Shown here piece by piece: positions 26,858 through 36,384 of a DNA stretch of 64,000 nucleotides. Position 1 is the first letter of the stretch; each line of letters starts with the position of its first letter. Source of the stretch: Marinobacter sp. es.042. Its GTDB lineage: Bacteria > Pseudomonadota > Gammaproteobacteria > Pseudomonadales > Oleiphilaceae. The stretch is taken from contig NZ_LT897781.1 of the NCBI RefSeq assembly GCF_900188315.1, positions 62,001 to 126,000 of the forward strand, in the 5' to 3' direction. The notes beneath the pieces were generated by a model. The model was not told the DNA's origin and ran no database searches. It saw only the letters and a program-made list of their open reading frames with translations. A program made the translations under genes and the position numbers.

Positions 26858-26948
26858 GGAGTGCACCGGGTGGCTTTCTGACAACGAATTGGCAACTCGC
26901 TTCGCTCAGACATCAAATTCGTTGTCAGAAAGCCACCCGATACACTCC
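26858..26948 (-). repeat. Large inverted repeat with 33-bp arms downstream of tpm
   Basis: Arms at 26858-26890 and 26916-26948 enclose a 25-nt loop. The inner 23 bp pair perfectly. The outer 10 bp have two differences that become G-U pairs only in minus-strand RNA, the strand on which tpm is read. It lies 34 bp after the tpm stop. There is no T-run, so it may act in RNA stability or Rho-dependent ending, or be a repetitive element. Confidence 0.75.
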
Positions 26949-26982
26949 GATCAGGCCACGGAGGCGACCGCCTGAAGGCAGG

Positions 26983-27636
26983 CTAGAGTTTGGTTAAACG
27001 GAAGACGCTTTCAGAGGCGTTTTCCAGGCCTTTTCTCTTTGTAAACGGATGATCCTTGGCCAGGGTGTTGGTCAGGATGTGCTCGATCTTGTAGTCATCC
27101 TGGTAGAGCTCCTGCACTTCTTCGTTGCTGACGTTGAACGGCGGGCCCTTGATTTCGGTGTCGTAGTCCAGGGTGATGAGCAGGATTCTGGTGCCGTCGG
27201 GGATGATGGCGGTCAGGTGGTTCACATAGTCTCTGCGCATGTGGGGCGGCAGGGCGATCAGGGCGGCCCGGTCGTAGACCAGTCGAACGTGTTTGAGGTC
27301 TTCCGGTACCAGTTGGAAGAAGTCGCCGCACCAGAGCTGCAGGTTGTCATGTTTGAAGGTTATGAAGGGTTCGCCGGGATGAACTTTGGCTTTCTCGCCG
27401 GCTTCTTCGAAGAAGTCCTTGCAGGCCAGTTCGCTCAGCTCTACACCGATGATCGGGTGGCCGCGGTCGTGGAGCCACCACATGTCGTGGGCTTTGCCGC
27501 AGAGGGGCACGAAAACGGCGTCGGTGCCTTTGCCGGCCAGTTCGGGCCAATGGTCATAGAGGTACTTGTTAACCGTGCCCTCGTGGAAACCGATTTCTTT
27601 TTTGGCCCAGCGTTCGTGCCAGAATTCATGTTCCAT
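26983..27636 (-). CDS. tpm: Thiopurine S-methyltransferase
   Basis: A 217-residue SAM-dependent methyltransferase of the bacterial TPMT group, which methylates thiopurines and, in some bacteria, selenium and tellurium compounds. Length and the sequence from FWHERWAKKEIGFHEG through VFVPLCGKAHDM and GVELSELA to VYDRAALIALP match the family throughout. The SAM-binding site is the VPLCGK / GVELS region. It stands alone, followed by the large inverted repeat and divergent from the dehydrogenase gene. Confidence 0.94.
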   Translation of the reverse strand: MEHEFWHERWAKKEIGFHEGTVNKYLYDHWPELAGKGTDAVFVPLCGKAHDMWWLHDRGHPIIGVELSELACKDFFEEAGEKAKVHPGEPFITFKHDNLQLWCGDFFQLVPEDLKHVRLVYDRAALIALPPHMRRDYVNHLTAIIPDGTRILLITLDYDTEIKGPPFNVSNEEVQELYQDDYKIEHILTNTLAKDHPFTKRKGLENASESVFRLTKL

Positions 27637-27729
27637 GGTTCATACCCTGTTCGTGCTTGGACATGTTGAGTTTTGGACGTTTAACCAAGTCTACCCTAAT
27701 CTGTGGCCATCTGGATTCAGGAGAAAAGT

Positions 27730-28665
27730 ATGAAAGCGGTGTTTCTTGATGCCAAAACCCTTGGCCACGATGTGGATCTCTCGCCCATCGAGTCGGTGAC
27801 CGGCGGGTTGGAAAAGTATGATCGGACCGCGCCGGATCAGATACTGGAACGCATCCGGGGGTTCGATACCGTGCTGGTCAATAAAGTCGTGCTCACCCGT
27901 GAGCATTTCGAGGCCTGCCCCGAACTCAAGACCATCGCCGTGGTGGCGACTGGATTGAATAACATCGATCAGGCGGCGGCGAAGGATCACGGCATCAAGG
28001 TGATGAACGTGACCAACTACGGCCGCTCAACGGTGGCGCAGCACACCATGGCGTTGATGTTGGCACTGGCCACTCGGCTTCTGGATTACAACCGCGATGT
28101 CCAGGCAGGGCGCTGGGGCAAAAGTGACATGTTCTGCCTGATGGATCATCCGATCATGGAACTGGAGGGGCGTACACTCGGTATTGTCGGCTACGGCGAT
28201 CTGGGCCAGGGCGTGGCGGAGCGGGCCGCGGCCTTCGGTATGAAGGTTCTTCTTGGAGCTCGGCCCGGGCAGGAACCGGGTGTGGTCGATGGCTATTCGC
28301 GAATTCCACTGGACGAACTGCTGCCCCAGGCAGACGTGGTCTCGTTGCACTGCCTGCTGACCGACGAGACCCGGGATCTGATCAGTGCCCGTGAATTGAA
28401 GATGATGAAATCAGACGCGTTGCTGATCAACACCAGCCGCGGTGGCCTGGTGAGCGAACAGGCGTTGGCGGACGCGCTTCGCGCTGGCGAGATCGGCGGC
28501 GCCGGTTTCGATGTCTTGACCGAGGAACCGCCCCGCAACGGCAACCCCTTGCTGGCGGACGATATTCCCAATCTGATTGTGACCCCGCACTCGGCCTGGG
28601 CCAGTCGGGAAGCGCGGCAGAGGATCGTCGGCATCACCGCTGTCAATCTGAAATCTGTGCTGTAA
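27730..28665 (+). CDS. D-2-hydroxyacid dehydrogenase (glycerate/hydroxypyruvate type)
   Basis: A 311-residue NAD-dependent dehydrogenase that interconverts 2-keto acids and D-2-hydroxy acids. The Rossmann motif is GIVGYGDLGQGVAE. The catalytic Arg is in NTSRGG, the Glu in TEEPP and the His in TPHSAW. The overall form suggests the hydroxypyruvate reductase branch (HprA), but the substrate cannot be settled from sequence. AGGAG lies about 7 nt before the ATG at 27730, so I use this rather than an upstream ATG that adds nine residues. A strong terminator follows. Confidence 0.87.
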   Translation: MKAVFLDAKTLGHDVDLSPIESVTGGLEKYDRTAPDQILERIRGFDTVLVNKVVLTREHFEACPELKTIAVVATGLNNIDQAAAKDHGIKVMNVTNYGRSTVAQHTMALMLALATRLLDYNRDVQAGRWGKSDMFCLMDHPIMELEGRTLGIVGYGDLGQGVAERAAAFGMKVLLGARPGQEPGVVDGYSRIPLDELLPQADVVSLHCLLTDETRDLISARELKMMKSDALLINTSRGGLVSEQALADALRAGEIGGAGFDVLTEEPPRNGNPLLADDIPNLIVTPHSAWASREARQRIVGITAVNLKSVL

Positions 28666-28667
28666 TA

Positions 28668-28696
28668 GCAAAGCCCCGGCGGATCCGGGGCTTTGC
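28668..28696. terminator. Bidirectional terminator hairpin
   Basis: GCAAAGCCCCGG (28668-28679) pairs perfectly with CCGGGGCTTTGC (28685-28696) over a 5-nt loop, between the convergent dehydrogenase and FadL-family genes. The AAAG/CTTT ends supply a short T-run in both directions. Confidence 0.8.
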
Positions 28697-28711
28697 AGAC
28701 TGGCTTTAGGT

Positions 28712-29965
28712 TCAGTACTTCCAGGCCACGCTCACCGAGGCGCCCAGCTGGTACATTTCCAGATCAATGGTCTGGTTCGGTGCCAGCGGGTTGGGACCGG
28801 TCACTGTCTTGGCCGGGGAATAAAAGGCCATGCCAGAGACATCGAGGTTTTCGCTGAAGCTGTGGGTGAATCCTCCAGTGAAGTGCCACTCCTGAACGCC
28901 CGGCGCCAGAATGTTGAACAGCACATCTTCGTCGGAGATAGGATTCTCTCCATAGCTGACGCCGGCCCGCCAGGCATGCGCCGGTGTTTGCTGCCACTGC
29001 CAACCCAGCTTGACGATGGTCATGTCGTCCCAGCCAAACCCTGCGCCGTTACCATCGCCGAGCTGTGCCGTCTGCAGATTGGGCAGCAGCGGGTTGCCCA
29101 CGCTGTTGATCTCGCTGTAACGGATGTGCTGGATATCCAGCAGAAACCAGTGGTTTTCAAGTCCGGACCAGGCGATGCCCGCGTTGAACATCTGGGGAAT
29201 GTCGAAGTCGCCCTGTTCCGCAAAAAGGCCGCGGTATTTGTCGAACTCGTTCATCTTCAGAATGTTGCGCCAGCTCAGGCCGCCGCGGAGGGTGTCGGTG
29301 ATTTCACCCTGCCAGCCGATCTGGTAACCGTAACCCCAGGCATCGTCGGTGCCGTTGTTGGAAAGTGCCCCCGGGTCTGACGAGAATGGCGCGAAGCTCT
29401 GCAAGCCTTCAGCTTCAAAGCGCTGATAGGCAATGATTGGTGAAATGCCGAAGGCCTGGTTGTCGGAGAACTCCCAGGACCAGGTCGGGGCAATAAAAAG
29501 CTGTTCGAGGTTTACGCCGGTACGGCCTGCGTAGAAAGGCCCGCCACTTCCACCAGAGTAGTCGGTGTTCATGCCACCATTGGCAAACACCGAAACGCCG
29601 AAACTTGTGGTGTCGGAAAGTTCCCGATTAAAGCCAAGGTGGGGGATAACGAAACCGTTGCGGCTGCTTTTATAGGTGCCCGGCTGCAACGAGAATGCAG
29701 GGGGAGGAGAGACCGGACCGTCCACTGAGTATTCCCGCCGTGGCGAAAAAACTTCGAAACCGCCATCAATGCGATTACCGACAAAAGCCATACCGGCCGG
29801 GTTGGTTGCCGCCGCAATGCTGTCCTGCGACAGCGCTGTACCTACGCCGGCCATGCCTTTACTGATGGTGCCGTAGCCGTGACTGAAGTAGCCGTTGGTG
29901 GCCAGGGCCGTCACCGGTGAGACGGCGGTAAGTGCAGCAACGCCCAGAGCAAGTTTGATTCGCAT
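28712..29965 (-). CDS. FadL/TodX-family outer-membrane channel
   Basis: A 417-residue porin of the OMPP1/FadL/TodX family, which lets hydrophobic molecules such as fatty acids or hydrocarbons cross the outer membrane. The signal peptide ends at about ALA (residue 22). The mature N-terminus NGYFSHGYGTISKGMAG and the NPAGMAF motif mark the family's hatch region. The barrel ends in an aromatic residue region (SVAWKY). In a Marinobacter-like organism, long-chain lipid or hydrocarbon uptake is a fair guess. No degradation genes are adjacent. Confidence 0.88.
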   Translation of the reverse strand: MRIKLALGVAALTAVSPVTALATNGYFSHGYGTISKGMAGVGTALSQDSIAAATNPAGMAFVGNRIDGGFEVFSPRREYSVDGPVSPPPAFSLQPGTYKSSRNGFVIPHLGFNRELSDTTSFGVSVFANGGMNTDYSGGSGGPFYAGRTGVNLEQLFIAPTWSWEFSDNQAFGISPIIAYQRFEAEGLQSFAPFSSDPGALSNNGTDDAWGYGYQIGWQGEITDTLRGGLSWRNILKMNEFDKYRGLFAEQGDFDIPQMFNAGIAWSGLENHWFLLDIQHIRYSEINSVGNPLLPNLQTAQLGDGNGAGFGWDDMTIVKLGWQWQQTPAHAWRAGVSYGENPISDEDVLFNILAPGVQEWHFTGGFTHSFSENLDVSGMAFYSPAKTVTGPNPLAPNQTIDLEMYQLGASVSVAWKY

Positions 29966-30165
29966 GAGAATATACCTGATCAGAAAATACCATTTCTTGA
30001 ATAGCGGCCTTTTTACAGAAAACCTGTTATAAGAGGAAGTAATAAATGATGATATGGTTATATTAGATCCGTAGGCCTCGCAAACTGCCGTTAATCGGCC
30101 ATACTCTGTTTACATCGGATATCTGACTGATAATCTGAACAAAACATGGAACGATAGGACCTAAA

Positions 30166-31527
30166 GTGGCTTCATTCCAATTAAAAGACCGGATTCAGGC
30201 AACTGAGCGCTGGATTCTGGCAAATCCCAATCCGCCCCAGAGTTGGCCCTGGACCTGGTTGTACAAGGTCGGCCGCACTGCCTATGCGATGGCCCGGGAT
30301 GTTCTGAGTGGACAATTGACTCTCCACGCCATGAGTCTTGTGTACACAACCCTGCTGAGTATCGTGCCTCTCCTTGCCCTGAGCTTCTCGGTATTGAAGG
30401 CGCTGGGAGTGCATCAGCGGATGGAGCCGTTCCTGTTCCAGTTCTTTGAGCCGCTGGGACCGCAGGGGATTGATCTTGCCGAACAGATCCTGGGCTTCGT
30501 CGATAATATGAAGGTCGGCGTTCTGGGATCGGTGGGCCTGGCGCTGCTGGTTTATACGGTGGTGTCACTGCTCCAGAAAATCGAACGTTCCTTTAATATG
30601 ATCTGGCGCGTGCCAGACATGCGTTCCATGGCGCAGCGATTCAGCAATTATCTGAGCGTGATCATGGTGGGACCGCTTCTGATGGTTTCGGCTATTGGCG
30701 TCAGCGCGACCATTTTTTCCTCAACCATCGTCCAGAAGCTCATCGAAATCGAACCGTTCGGCTCGGTGATTCTTGTGGCCAGCCGGTTCACCCCGTTTTT
30801 CCTGGTGGTTGGCGCTTTCACATTCGTTTATGTATTCATGCCCAATACCCGGGTCAAGCTCCGTTATGCGGCCATCGGCGGTCTGGTGGCCGGGGTATCC
30901 TGGCAGGCGGCCGGCATGCTGTTCGCCTCATTCGTTGCCGGGTCTGCGAAGTACGCGGCCATCTATTCCAGTTTCGCCATCGGCATTATTCTGCTCATCT
31001 GGATCTATCTGAACTGGATGATTCTCCTGCTGGGTGCCAGCATCGGTTTCTATCTGCAGAATCCCGGCTCCGTGGCCAAGCGGCGCGAGGTGCAACTGGC
31101 ACCAGAGCTGCAGGAAAATGTGGCGCTGGCGACCATGTGGCTGGTGGCCAAGCCCTTCAGCGAGGGCAAGCCTGCACCCCAGCAGGAATTACTGGAATAC
31201 GAGCTGAGGGTGCCGGGTGAGGTAACCCGGGCTCTCAGTGACAAATTGATCCGTGCAGGTTTACTGAGCCTGGCCGGGAGTCAGGGCGATCGACTGGTGC
31301 CCGGACGGGCGCTGGATCTGATAACGATCGGCGACGTTCTCAGGGTTGTTCGCCACGACGAGGACGGAATTGTTGATCGGCTCCCGAAGGTGATTCCTGC
31401 CGAATTGGTGGGAGCCCGTAAGGTGGAAGAAACACGAACCTTTGCGGAGTTATTGCGCGGCGACGAGGCAAAGGAAAAACCAGGAGCCGTGGCGGAGAGG
31501 GAGCCCGTCTCAACTTCTGACAGTTGA
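30166..31527 (+). CDS. YihY-family inner-membrane protein
   Basis: A 453-residue protein with six expected membrane segments in the first 290 residues (formerly annotated as RNase BN, a misnomer), then a cytoplasmic C-terminal domain of about 150 residues that is winged-helix-like. The start is GTG at 30166 with AGGACC upstream. Function is unknown. It is convergent with the HDOD gene, and the two coding ends overlap by 18 bp. Confidence 0.88.
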   Translation: MASFQLKDRIQATERWILANPNPPQSWPWTWLYKVGRTAYAMARDVLSGQLTLHAMSLVYTTLLSIVPLLALSFSVLKALGVHQRMEPFLFQFFEPLGPQGIDLAEQILGFVDNMKVGVLGSVGLALLVYTVVSLLQKIERSFNMIWRVPDMRSMAQRFSNYLSVIMVGPLLMVSAIGVSATIFSSTIVQKLIEIEPFGSVILVASRFTPFFLVVGAFTFVYVFMPNTRVKLRYAAIGGLVAGVSWQAAGMLFASFVAGSAKYAAIYSSFAIGIILLIWIYLNWMILLLGASIGFYLQNPGSVAKRREVQLAPELQENVALATMWLVAKPFSEGKPAPQQELLEYELRVPGEVTRALSDKLIRAGLLSLAGSQGDRLVPGRALDLITIGDVLRVVRHDEDGIVDRLPKVIPAELVGARKVEETRTFAELLRGDEAKEKPGAVAEREPVSTSDS

Positions 31528-32559
31528 ACGGCCGCCTTCCCGAAGCATCTTCTGCAGCGCGTTGCGAATGTTGCTGATCTGATCCGGGGTCAGGCGCACC
31601 ACTTTTGGCAGGTCCTCTTCTGCGAGGTTGCGCTGATGGGCGTGCCTCAGCACTTCCCGGGTGCCAATAAGCATGCCGTCCGTCAGCGGAGTGTGCTTCT
31701 GTTTTGGTGCTGGCCGTTCCGCGGCCAGAAGGTAGGCATGGTACTTGGGGGGAAGGTTCCATTCGTTCGCCAGGAGCTGACAGGTAGCCCACTGGTATCT
31801 CGCCAGAGCATGCCGAATAAGCGCCGGCTCCGGTTCGCCGATTGCTGTGCGCGACCGGCAGATACGCTGAAGTTCACGGCGGATCGTGATATACGCCAGT
31901 GAGGGCAGCAGGCCCACCATAAAGTGTGCACTGGTGTCTTCGCCCTGGGTTCTGGCAATGAGTTCTGCGGCTCGCGCGCAGGTCAGTCCCCAGCGCCAGC
32001 CGCGCTGACCAAACAGCGCTTCCCGGCTGTTCCTTGCGGCCATCATGGGGCGCATAACCGCCGCGGAAATGACGTTCCGGATGCCATCTACCCCCAGTAC
32101 AAATACCGCCTGGTCCACCGATTCAATGGCGTGGTCGCTGGTTCGGAAGTAGGGGCTGTTGGCAATCTGAAGCAATTGATCGGTCAGGGAGGGATCACCA
32201 AGAATGATCTCCGTGAGCCGCTGGCGGTCGGTGGACTCGTCGGACAGGGCCCGCATGAGCATGGGCAGGCTCATGGGTTGGCGGGGCAGTTCCTCCATTT
32301 TATTGCTGGTGAGCCGCTGATAAAGCTCCTCCAGCACTTCCTCGTAGGAAGAAAGATCAGCGCGCAGGGCTGCCGGCTCGGCATCCAGCAGCCAGCAGAA
32401 CAGATGTTCCTCAAGCTGTTGGGCAAGCTCCGGGCTGGTGTCAGGGGTGGCGGTGGCCGGTTTTTCCGGGGATGGATTGAACAGCCGCGCTTCCGGAGCG
32501 GGTGGTTCTGATTTCTTGCTTGGGAATAATCCTGAAATCCAGGAGAGAAAACCTGGCAT
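31510..32559 (-). CDS. HDOD-domain signalling protein
   Basis: A 349-residue cytoplasmic protein. A low-complexity Pro/Glu-rich N-terminus (residues 15-45) leads to an HDOD domain (about 95-290) beginning LPRQPMSLPMLMRALSDE. HDOD is a degenerate HD fold without the metal-binding His-Asp pair, found in bacterial signal transduction and chemotaxis. Role here unknown. It overlaps the yihY end. Confidence 0.85.
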   Translation of the reverse strand: MPGFLSWISGLFPSKKSEPPAPEARLFNPSPEKPATATPDTSPELAQQLEEHLFCWLLDAEPAALRADLSSYEEVLEELYQRLTSNKMEELPRQPMSLPMLMRALSDESTDRQRLTEIILGDPSLTDQLLQIANSPYFRTSDHAIESVDQAVFVLGVDGIRNVISAAVMRPMMAARNSREALFGQRGWRWGLTCARAAELIARTQGEDTSAHFMVGLLPSLAYITIRRELQRICRSRTAIGEPEPALIRHALARYQWATCQLLANEWNLPPKYHAYLLAAERPAPKQKHTPLTDGMLIGTREVLRHAHQRNLAEEDLPKVVRLTPDQISNIRNALQKMLREGGRSTVRS

Positions 32560-32669
32560 CCGTTGCCTCCGGGTCGAACCTGTTCGAAGTAATGAACCTC
32601 CGTTTCCGAGAGTATAGATGTACGACGCATCCTTGCACAGGTTTCAAGCCGGTGAATTATGGCAGGAAT

Positions 32670-33899
32670 TTACAGGAACGACTCCCCGAACACGAACACC
32701 AGCTGGCAGATACCGGCGCCAAAGCCGAGGAATGCGCCCACCAGGATCAGCTTGATTTCATCCTCCTGGAAACAGGGCCGTAGCAAGTCCTGAAACTCTT
32801 CGGATGACAGCGCAATCATCCGCTCGACCATGATCGATTCGACAGCTCTGGCCCGGTCCTTCTCGAACACCGGGTTGTTGAACGATGTCTGTGATATTTC
32901 GATGGCCTTCTCGCCAACCTTGTTCTTGAGCGTTGCAAAGCCGGTGGGTCCGAAGGCCATCTGGGTCAGCGCCTTGCCCATGCCGGCGGTTTCATCCACC
33001 AGCGGTTTGATGTGCTTCTTGACCATGTTGCGGGCGCGGTCGCCCCTGGGGCCATCGAGAATCGCGTTGATGATGTTGCCAACGGTGAGTATCTCGTGGG
33101 TCACGATGTGGCAGAACGACTCTGCCACGGCCGGCTGGCGTTTCAGGAACAGACCCTGAATCCGGAAGGGGCCGACTTTTTTGGCGTGCAGCGGCCGGAA
33201 AATCACATTCAGGGCAATCCAGTTGGTCGCCCAACCCACCAGAAGACCGAAGAACGGCAGCACCCACCAGCTCGGATAGACATACCAGACTGCCATCTGG
33301 ATCAGGCCGAACAAAAAGCCGAAGTAGAGCCCCGAGTTGATGATGAACCGGAATTCCACCTCACCGCACTCGATAAAGATCCGGTTCAGCAGCTCCTTGT
33401 CGCTGGCCAGGCGCTCGATGACCATGCCCTTGATATCCAGCAGGTCTTCAATGTTATCGGAGACATCTTCCACCAGGTTGTCCACGAGCTGGGGCGTGGA
33501 TTTGCGGACGCGATCGTAGACCATCTTCCTGGCCGAGGCCGGCAGGTTTTCCCAGAAGGTGGGGTACTCCTTGAGCATCATTTCGTCCACGTATTCCTCG
33601 ATGCGTGGTTCGACGGAGTGAACGATATGGGTGGCGAGAACTTTCGGATCGATCTGCTGGAAGATCTCCCGAACGGTTCCGATCTTGGAGATAGTGGCGT
33701 CGACACTGATGGCCGCCATTTTGCGGGCCTTCGAGGGAATAATACCCTGCCAGCCAAGCAGCGGTGGTTTGCCGATGAATTCCAGGGGGTAGAAGGTCAT
33801 CTTGATGGCAAGCCAGTTGGTGGTCCAGCCAATCAGGGCGGCAATGACCGGAATACTGAGGTATTGCCAGAATTCTTGGGTGCTTAGCAGGCTTGTCAT
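32670..33899 (-). CDS. DUF445-family membrane protein
   Basis: A 409-residue protein. The first hydrophobic segment (IPVIAALIGWTTNWLAIKM) has the family's GWxTNWxAI pattern, which recurs in the second membrane pair near residue 225 (LLVGWATNWIALNVIF). A last hydrophobic segment is at the C-terminus (LILVGAFLGFGAGICQLVFV). Between them lie helical, amphipathic stretches. Function unknown. The start at 33899 removes 21 unconserved residues of a longer frame; the ribosome site is weak either way. Confidence 0.85.
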   Translation of the reverse strand: MTSLLSTQEFWQYLSIPVIAALIGWTTNWLAIKMTFYPLEFIGKPPLLGWQGIIPSKARKMAAISVDATISKIGTVREIFQQIDPKVLATHIVHSVEPRIEEYVDEMMLKEYPTFWENLPASARKMVYDRVRKSTPQLVDNLVEDVSDNIEDLLDIKGMVIERLASDKELLNRIFIECGEVEFRFIINSGLYFGFLFGLIQMAVWYVYPSWWVLPFFGLLVGWATNWIALNVIFRPLHAKKVGPFRIQGLFLKRQPAVAESFCHIVTHEILTVGNIINAILDGPRGDRARNMVKKHIKPLVDETAGMGKALTQMAFGPTGFATLKNKVGEKAIEISQTSFNNPVFEKDRARAVESIMVERMIALSSEEFQDLLRPCFQEDEIKLILVGAFLGFGAGICQLVFVFGESFL

Positions 33900-34018
33900 C
33901 CCGTTACTCGCGTGTGATCGTTTTTTTGCTTCCGGAGTCGACAGGGATAATGTTGTTGGCACCCCGTTATGTCAATGACTTGCGTGCCAACATGAGACGG
34001 CGGTACGGTCGGTGTCGG

Positions 34019-34753
34019 TCAGCCGCCGATGTCGCCCCACAGCCATTGGCAAAGCGCCATGGCCGCAACCGGGGCGGTTTCCGTTCGCAGTACCCGGGGG
34101 CCGAGGGCTACCGGCAGGAAGCCTTCCTTTTCTGCGTGTACGATTTCCTCGGGAGAGAGGCCGCCTTCCGGGCCGATCATGAGAGCCACCCGCTCTGGGG
34201 GAATGATGGACTTCAGGGCGTGTTCGGTGCGGTGGTGGAGAACCAGGCGGACTTCGCAATCGCGGCTGTGTTCCAGCCACTCGGAAACCGTCATCACCGG
34301 CAGGATCTCTGGCACCCGGGCGCGTCCGCACTGCTCGGCGGCGCTGATGGCAACGGATTGCCAGTGGCGCAGGCGCTTGTCTTCCCGGTCGCCCTTCAGT
34401 TTTACGTCGCATCGTTCGGTGGTTAGCAGCACGATACGGGTAACACCCATTTCCACCGCTTTCTGCACTGCGTAGTCCATGCGGTCACCCTTGGAGAGGG
34501 TCTGGCCGAGAACGATTTCCAGTGGGGATTCAGTGGTGTTGGCTTCCGGGGTGCCAACCTGGACTTCCACGTTCTTCTTGCTGGCACTGGAAATGGTGGC
34601 GGGGTAGTCGTTGCCATCACCGTTGAAGAGCAGCAGCTCCTGTCCTGGCTGCATGCGCAATACCCGGCCCACATGTTGTGCGGCGTTGTCATCAAGTTCG
34701 GCAGTGCTGCCCTGGGCGAGGGCAGAATTGGTATAGATGCGGGGTATGCGCAT
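34019..34753 (-). CDS. rsmE: 16S rRNA m3U1498 methyltransferase
   Basis: A 244-residue SPOUT-class enzyme that methylates N3 of U1498 in 16S rRNA. It starts MRIPRIYTNSALAQG with the PUA-like N-terminal domain, and the C-terminal knot holds the SAM motif MIGPEGGLSPEEI. Length is normal. It begins 29 bp after bioA on the same strand; a bioA-rsmE operon is likely, with rsmE carried along rather than functionally linked. Confidence 0.95.
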   Translation of the reverse strand: MRIPRIYTNSALAQGSTAELDDNAAQHVGRVLRMQPGQELLLFNGDGNDYPATISSASKKNVEVQVGTPEANTTESPLEIVLGQTLSKGDRMDYAVQKAVEMGVTRIVLLTTERCDVKLKGDREDKRLRHWQSVAISAAEQCGRARVPEILPVMTVSEWLEHSRDCEVRLVLHHRTEHALKSIIPPERVALMIGPEGGLSPEEIVHAEKEGFLPVALGPRVLRTETAPVAAMALCQWLWGDIGG

Positions 34754-34782
34754 GAGCTGGTCTCTCAGGTTCTTGGCGGTTG

Positions 34783-36135
34783 TCAGTCGCGAACCGCGAT
34801 CTCTATGCCTTCCGTTGCAACCTGGGCCAGGTGGCGGATCTGTTCTTCGGTGATCACGTAAGGCGGCATGAAGTAAACCACATTACCCAGGGGGCGAAGC
34901 AAGGCCTGGCGGGTCAATGCATGCTGGTAAACACGAATGCCACGGCGTTCCTGCCAGGGAAAAGGCGTTTTCGACGCTTTATCTTTCACCATTTCCACGG
35001 CCAAAGTCATGCCATGCTGGCGAATGTCGCCGACATTGGGGTGGTCCGCAAGGTGGGCGACGGATTCGGCCATACACGTGGAGAGCGCGCGGTTGCTCTC
35101 AATCACATTGTCATCCCGGAAGATGTCCAGGGTCGCCAACGCCACGGCGCAGCCAATGGGGTTGCCCGTGTAGCTGTGGCTGTGCAGAAACGCCTTGAGG
35201 GTTTCATAGTCGTCGTAGAAGGCGTTGTAGACATCATCGGTGGTCAGTACCACCGACAGAGGCAGGTAGCCGGCGGTGAGCCCCTTGGACAGGCACATGA
35301 AATCCGGAGTGATGCCCGACTGTTCGCAGGCAAACAGGGTACCGGTGCGGCCAAAACCAACGGCGATCTCATCCGCAATCAGGTGCACGCCATAGCGGTC
35401 GCAGGCTTCCCGCAGCTTGGTGTGGTAGATGGGATGGTGCATCCGCATGCCGCCGGCGCACTGGATCAGCGGCTCCACAACCACAGCGCAGATTTCTTCA
35501 TGCTTTTCTGCCAGCAGCTTTTCCATGGCTTCAAACTGGCGCAAGGCATAGGCTTCGTCGGTCTCACCCGGCTCCTTGTTGAAGGCGTCCGGTGAGGGGG
35601 CTGTCAGCACTTCCATCAGTAGCGGCTGATAGGTGTCCTTGTAGAGTGACACATCGCCGAGGGCGAGGGCGCCAAGGGTTTCACCGTGGTAGCTGTTGCT
35701 CAGGTTCACGAAGTTTTTCTTGCCCGGTTTGCCGTGGTTCTTCCAGTAGTGGAAGCTCATTTTCAAGGCGGCTTCGATGGCGGAAGAGCCGTTATCGGCG
35801 TAAAAGACCTTGTTCAGACCGGGCGGGGTCACTTCAATAAGGCGCTCGGACAGATTGACCACCGGCTCGTGGGTAAATCCGGCGAGGATAACGTGTTCCA
35901 GCTCGCCAATCTGCTTCTGGATAGCCGCGTTGATTCTCGGATTGGCGTGGCCAAAGAGATTGACCCACCAGGAGCTGACGGCATCGATAAATCGATTGCC
36001 CTCAAAGTCCTCAAGCCAGACACCCTCGCCACGCTTGATGGGCACCAGAGGCACGGCGCCTTCGTGGTCTTTCATCTGGGTGCAGGGGTGCCACACGGAC
36101 TTGAGGCCACGGGTGACGAGGTCAGCATTGCGCAT
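34783..36135 (-). CDS. bioA: Adenosylmethionine-8-amino-7-oxononanoate aminotransferase, biotin synthesis
   Basis: A 450-residue PLP aminotransferase that makes 7,8-diaminopelargonate, using SAM as amino donor. Class III motifs are present: NSYHGETLGALALGD, HLIADEIAVGFGRTGTLFA, and the PLP lysine in CLSKGLTAGYLPLSVV. The N-terminal WHPCTQMKDHE is typical of BioA. Other bio genes are not in the window. A BirA-like operator lies 38 bp upstream, so expression should fall when biotin is plentiful. Confidence 0.96.
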   Translation of the reverse strand: MRNADLVTRGLKSVWHPCTQMKDHEGAVPLVPIKRGEGVWLEDFEGNRFIDAVSSWWVNLFGHANPRINAAIQKQIGELEHVILAGFTHEPVVNLSERLIEVTPPGLNKVFYADNGSSAIEAALKMSFHYWKNHGKPGKKNFVNLSNSYHGETLGALALGDVSLYKDTYQPLLMEVLTAPSPDAFNKEPGETDEAYALRQFEAMEKLLAEKHEEICAVVVEPLIQCAGGMRMHHPIYHTKLREACDRYGVHLIADEIAVGFGRTGTLFACEQSGITPDFMCLSKGLTAGYLPLSVVLTTDDVYNAFYDDYETLKAFLHSHSYTGNPIGCAVALATLDIFRDDNVIESNRALSTCMAESVAHLADHPNVGDIRQHGMTLAVEMVKDKASKTPFPWQERRGIRVYQHALTRQALLRPLGNVVYFMPPYVITEEQIRHLAQVATEGIEIAVRD

Positions 36136-36172
36136 GGTAATTCTCCGTCAGACGGTCTGATTCTGGGTTGTC

Positions 36173-36206
36173 GCTGTTAACCTGTGCGGATATTACAGTT
36201 AACAGC
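36173..36206. promoter_or_regulatory. BirA-like operator upstream of bioA
   Basis: GCTGTTAAC (36173-36181) and GTTAACAGC (36198-36206) are perfect inverted arms 16 nt apart, and inner TGT/ACA bases extend the dyad. The form resembles the BirA operator TTGTAAACC-N15/16-GGTTTACAA, with slightly shorter spacing, and it precedes bioA. Confidence 0.55.
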
Positions 36207-36384
36207 GGATGTCGGCCACCCGGATTTCAGGTTGAGCTGACACGGTATTGCCCGACGTTTTCCGCCTGTCTGATTCCATCACACTGTGAGATCTAAGGGT
36301 TTGGCTGGAAGAGTGCTTCAGTATAAACTGCCGGTTTACAGCTAAAGAGCCAGGATGGCTCTGCAAAAACGCAAAGGACGCGAC

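Larger units (their letters stand above)
26594..26982. other. 389-bp intergenic region between tpm and prkA
   Basis: I find no credible gene here. It holds a GC-rich hairpin (26658-26673), an AT-rich, promoter-like stretch around 26740-26815, and a large inverted repeat (26858-26948). Both flanking genes are on the minus strand, so it is the 3' flank of tpm and the leader/promoter of prkA. Confidence 0.6.
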
